A stretch of DNA of 6,162 bases, taken from positions 1-6,162 of the forward strand of contig JACMOY010000397.1 of NCBI GenBank assembly GCA_014377795.1. The letters run 5' to 3'. Below, in pieces: positions 5,028 through 6,162 of this stretch. A program made the position numbers and the translations under genes. Position 1 is the first letter of the stretch. Each line of letters starts with the position of its first letter. The stretch is from Actinomycetota bacterium (GTDB lineage Bacteria; Actinomycetota; Actinomycetes; Actinomycetales; Angustibacteraceae). Under the pieces are notes generated by a model. It searched no databases, was not told where the DNA came from, and saw nothing but the letters and a program-made list of their open reading frames with translations.

Positions 5028-6162
5028 ATGACCCACACCGCAGCGCCGCGGACCGACCCGAGCGCGCAGGACGCCGTCCTGGACGAGATCAGCCGACGGG
5101 TGCTGTGGCTGGCCACGAGCATCGTCGACGCGGCCAACAACGGCCGCCACGACCCGTCGGGGCTGAAGGTGGGCGGCCACCAGGCCAGCAGCGCCAGCCT
5201 GGTCTCGATCATGACCTCGCTGTGGTTCGACGAGCTCACGGCGGCCGACCGGGTGTCGGTCAAGCCGCACGCCTCGCCGGTGCTGCACGCGGTCAACCAC
5301 CTGCTCGGCGACCTGGACGCCAGGCACCTCACGACGCTGCGCCAGCGCGGAGGTCTGCAGAGCTACCCCAGCCGCACCAAGGACCCCGACACCGTCGACT
5401 TCTCGACCGGCAGCGTCGGGATCGGTGCGACCGCGACGGTGTGGGCTGCTCTGTCGCACCGCTACCTGCGCTCGCGGTACGCCGACACGCCCGCCGCAGG
5501 CCGCTGGATCGCGCTGCTCGGTGACGCCGAGCTGGACGAGGGCGCGATCTGGGAGGCCGTGGCCGACCCGATGGTGAGCCAGGTCGGCGAGCTGCTGTGG
5601 GTGGTCGACCTGAACCGGCAGTCCCTCGACCGGGTGGTGCCCGACATCGCGATCCAGCGGCTGCAGGGCATGTTCGGCGCGGCCGGGTGGCAGGTGCTGA
5701 CCTGCAAGTGGGGACGGCGGATCAGCGCGCTCTTTGCCGGACCCGGGGGCGAGGACCTGCAGCGCCGGCTCGAGGACATGGCGAACGAGGAGTACCAGCG
5801 CCTGCTGCGCAGCCCGAGCGAGACGCTGGCGCAGCGGATCGCCGGCCACTCACCCTCGGGCGGTCTGCGCGGCCTGCTCGACGGCCTGGCCCCGGCCGAG
5901 CTCGCCGCCGCGGTGCGCGACCTCGGTGCCCACGACCAGGGGCTGCTGCGCGACACCTGGGCAGGCGTCGACCCGACCCGGCCGACCGTGGTGTTCGCCT
6001 ACACGATCAAGGGCTGGGGACTCCCGACCGAGGGCCACCCGGCCAACCACTCCGCGCTGCTGGCCCCCGCCCAGATGGGTGACCTGGCGGGGCGGCTGGG
6101 CGCCGACGCCGCCGACCCGTGGCGACCACTGCCCGCCGGGCCGGCCACCGACCTGTGCGCCC
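5028..6162 (+). CDS. Transketolase-like / homodimeric pyruvate dehydrogenase E1 (AceE)-related ThDP enzyme (truncated by window edge)
   Basis: The first 378 codons of a thiamine-diphosphate enzyme are present, open at the right edge. Seen in order: VGGHQASSASL (48-58, His51), VKPHASPV (78-85, His81), GGLQSYPS (108-115), DFSTGSVGIG (124-133), the ThDP motif GDAELDEG (165-172) closed by DLNRQSLD (194-201, Asn196), and YTIKGWGLPTEGH (325-337). Each has a counterpart in E. coli AceE (GGHMASF, QGHISPG, GLSSYPH, PTVSMGLG, GDGEMDE, HTIKGYG). About 55 residues present before the GGH motif in AceE are missing, and the middle Gly of the GDG motif is Ala. The pyrimidine-binding and C-terminal domains would lie beyond the window. 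The family is often annotated as transketolase or pyruvate dehydrogenase; the substrate here cannot be assigned. It is transcribed divergently from the HAD-def string. Confidence 0.88.
   Translation, partial: MTHTAAPRTDPSAQDAVLDEISRRVLWLATSIVDAANNGRHDPSGLKVGGHQASSASLVSIMTSLWFDELTAADRVSVKPHASPVLHAVNHLLGDLDARHLTTLRQRGGLQSYPSRTKDPDTVDFSTGSVGIGATATVWAALSHRYLRSRYADTPAAGRWIALLGDAELDEGAIWEAVADPMVSQVGELLWVVDLNRQSLDRVVPDIAIQRLQGMFGAAGWQVLTCKWGRRISALFAGPGGEDLQRRLEDMANEEYQRLLRSPSETLAQRIAGHSPSGGLRGLLDGLAPAELAAAVRDLGAHDQGLLRDTWAGVDPTRPTVVFAYTIKGWGLPTEGHPANHSALLAPAQMGDLAGRLGADAADPWRPLPAGPATDLCA

Noticed and set aside
4949..5332. N-terminal extension of the HAD gene up to an ATG at 5332
   Set aside because: The extension would run across the divergent promoter and into the plus-strand gene. 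HAD motif I normally lies within the first 10-15 residues, as it does from GTG 4948.
3933..5849. A 638-codon open frame on the minus strand crossing def, the HAD gene, the intergenic region and the divergent gene
   Set aside because: It is out of frame with def and HAD, antisense to the AceE-related gene, and has a compositionally biased, Arg-rich translation typical of a GC shadow frame.
5597..6082. Plus-strand 161-codon open frame inside the AceE-related gene
   Set aside because: It is a shifted frame within a gene whose own frame carries all the ThDP-enzyme motifs.

Overview
The window has very high GC, with third codon positions that are almost always G or C. The protein sequences and gene order match Actinomycetota. 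Mycobacterium tuberculosis has the same fmt-fmu(rsmB)-rpe-ribG order at Rv1406-Rv1409. The exact genus cannot be read from the sequence. It looks like chromosomal core housekeeping DNA. I see no insertion sequence, phage gene, tRNA, rRNA or CRISPR array.

Most of the window is a leftward (minus-strand) gene string. In transcription order it is: a HAD-family hydrolase (4948-4325), def peptide deformylase (4288-3746), fmt methionyl-tRNA formyltransferase (3742-2780), rsmB 16S rRNA m5C methyltransferase (2783-1341), rpe ribulose-phosphate 3-epimerase (1289-624) and ribD (327 to the left edge, truncated). Gaps from def to rsmB are minimal: 3 nt at def-fmt and a 4-nt overlap at fmt-rsmB. Def and Fmt are the two ends of the N-formyl-methionine cycle, and RsmB matures the ribosome, so the core of the string is a translation-start and ribosome cluster. 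Rpe handles ribulose 5-phosphate, which is also a precursor of riboflavin, and RibD is a riboflavin enzyme.

The 296 nt between rpe and ribD hold a textbook FMN riboswitch (minus strand, 575-447), followed by a leader with a hairpin that buries the ribD Shine-Dalgarno sequence. The 5' arm of that hairpin is also a perfect 12-nt reverse complement of the aptamer's own 5' strand. This gives a complete, mutually exclusive on/off folding scheme for translational control of ribD, and it is the most interesting structure in the window.

At the right end, a divergent plus-strand gene (5028 to the edge, truncated) encodes the N-terminal half of a thiamine-diphosphate enzyme. It is related to transketolase and homodimeric pyruvate dehydrogenase E1, but lacks the N-terminal extension that canonical AceE uses to dock on its E2 core. 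A 79-nt divergent intergenic region (4949-5027) carries a plausible promoter, a perfect short inverted repeat and a good ribosome binding site for this gene.
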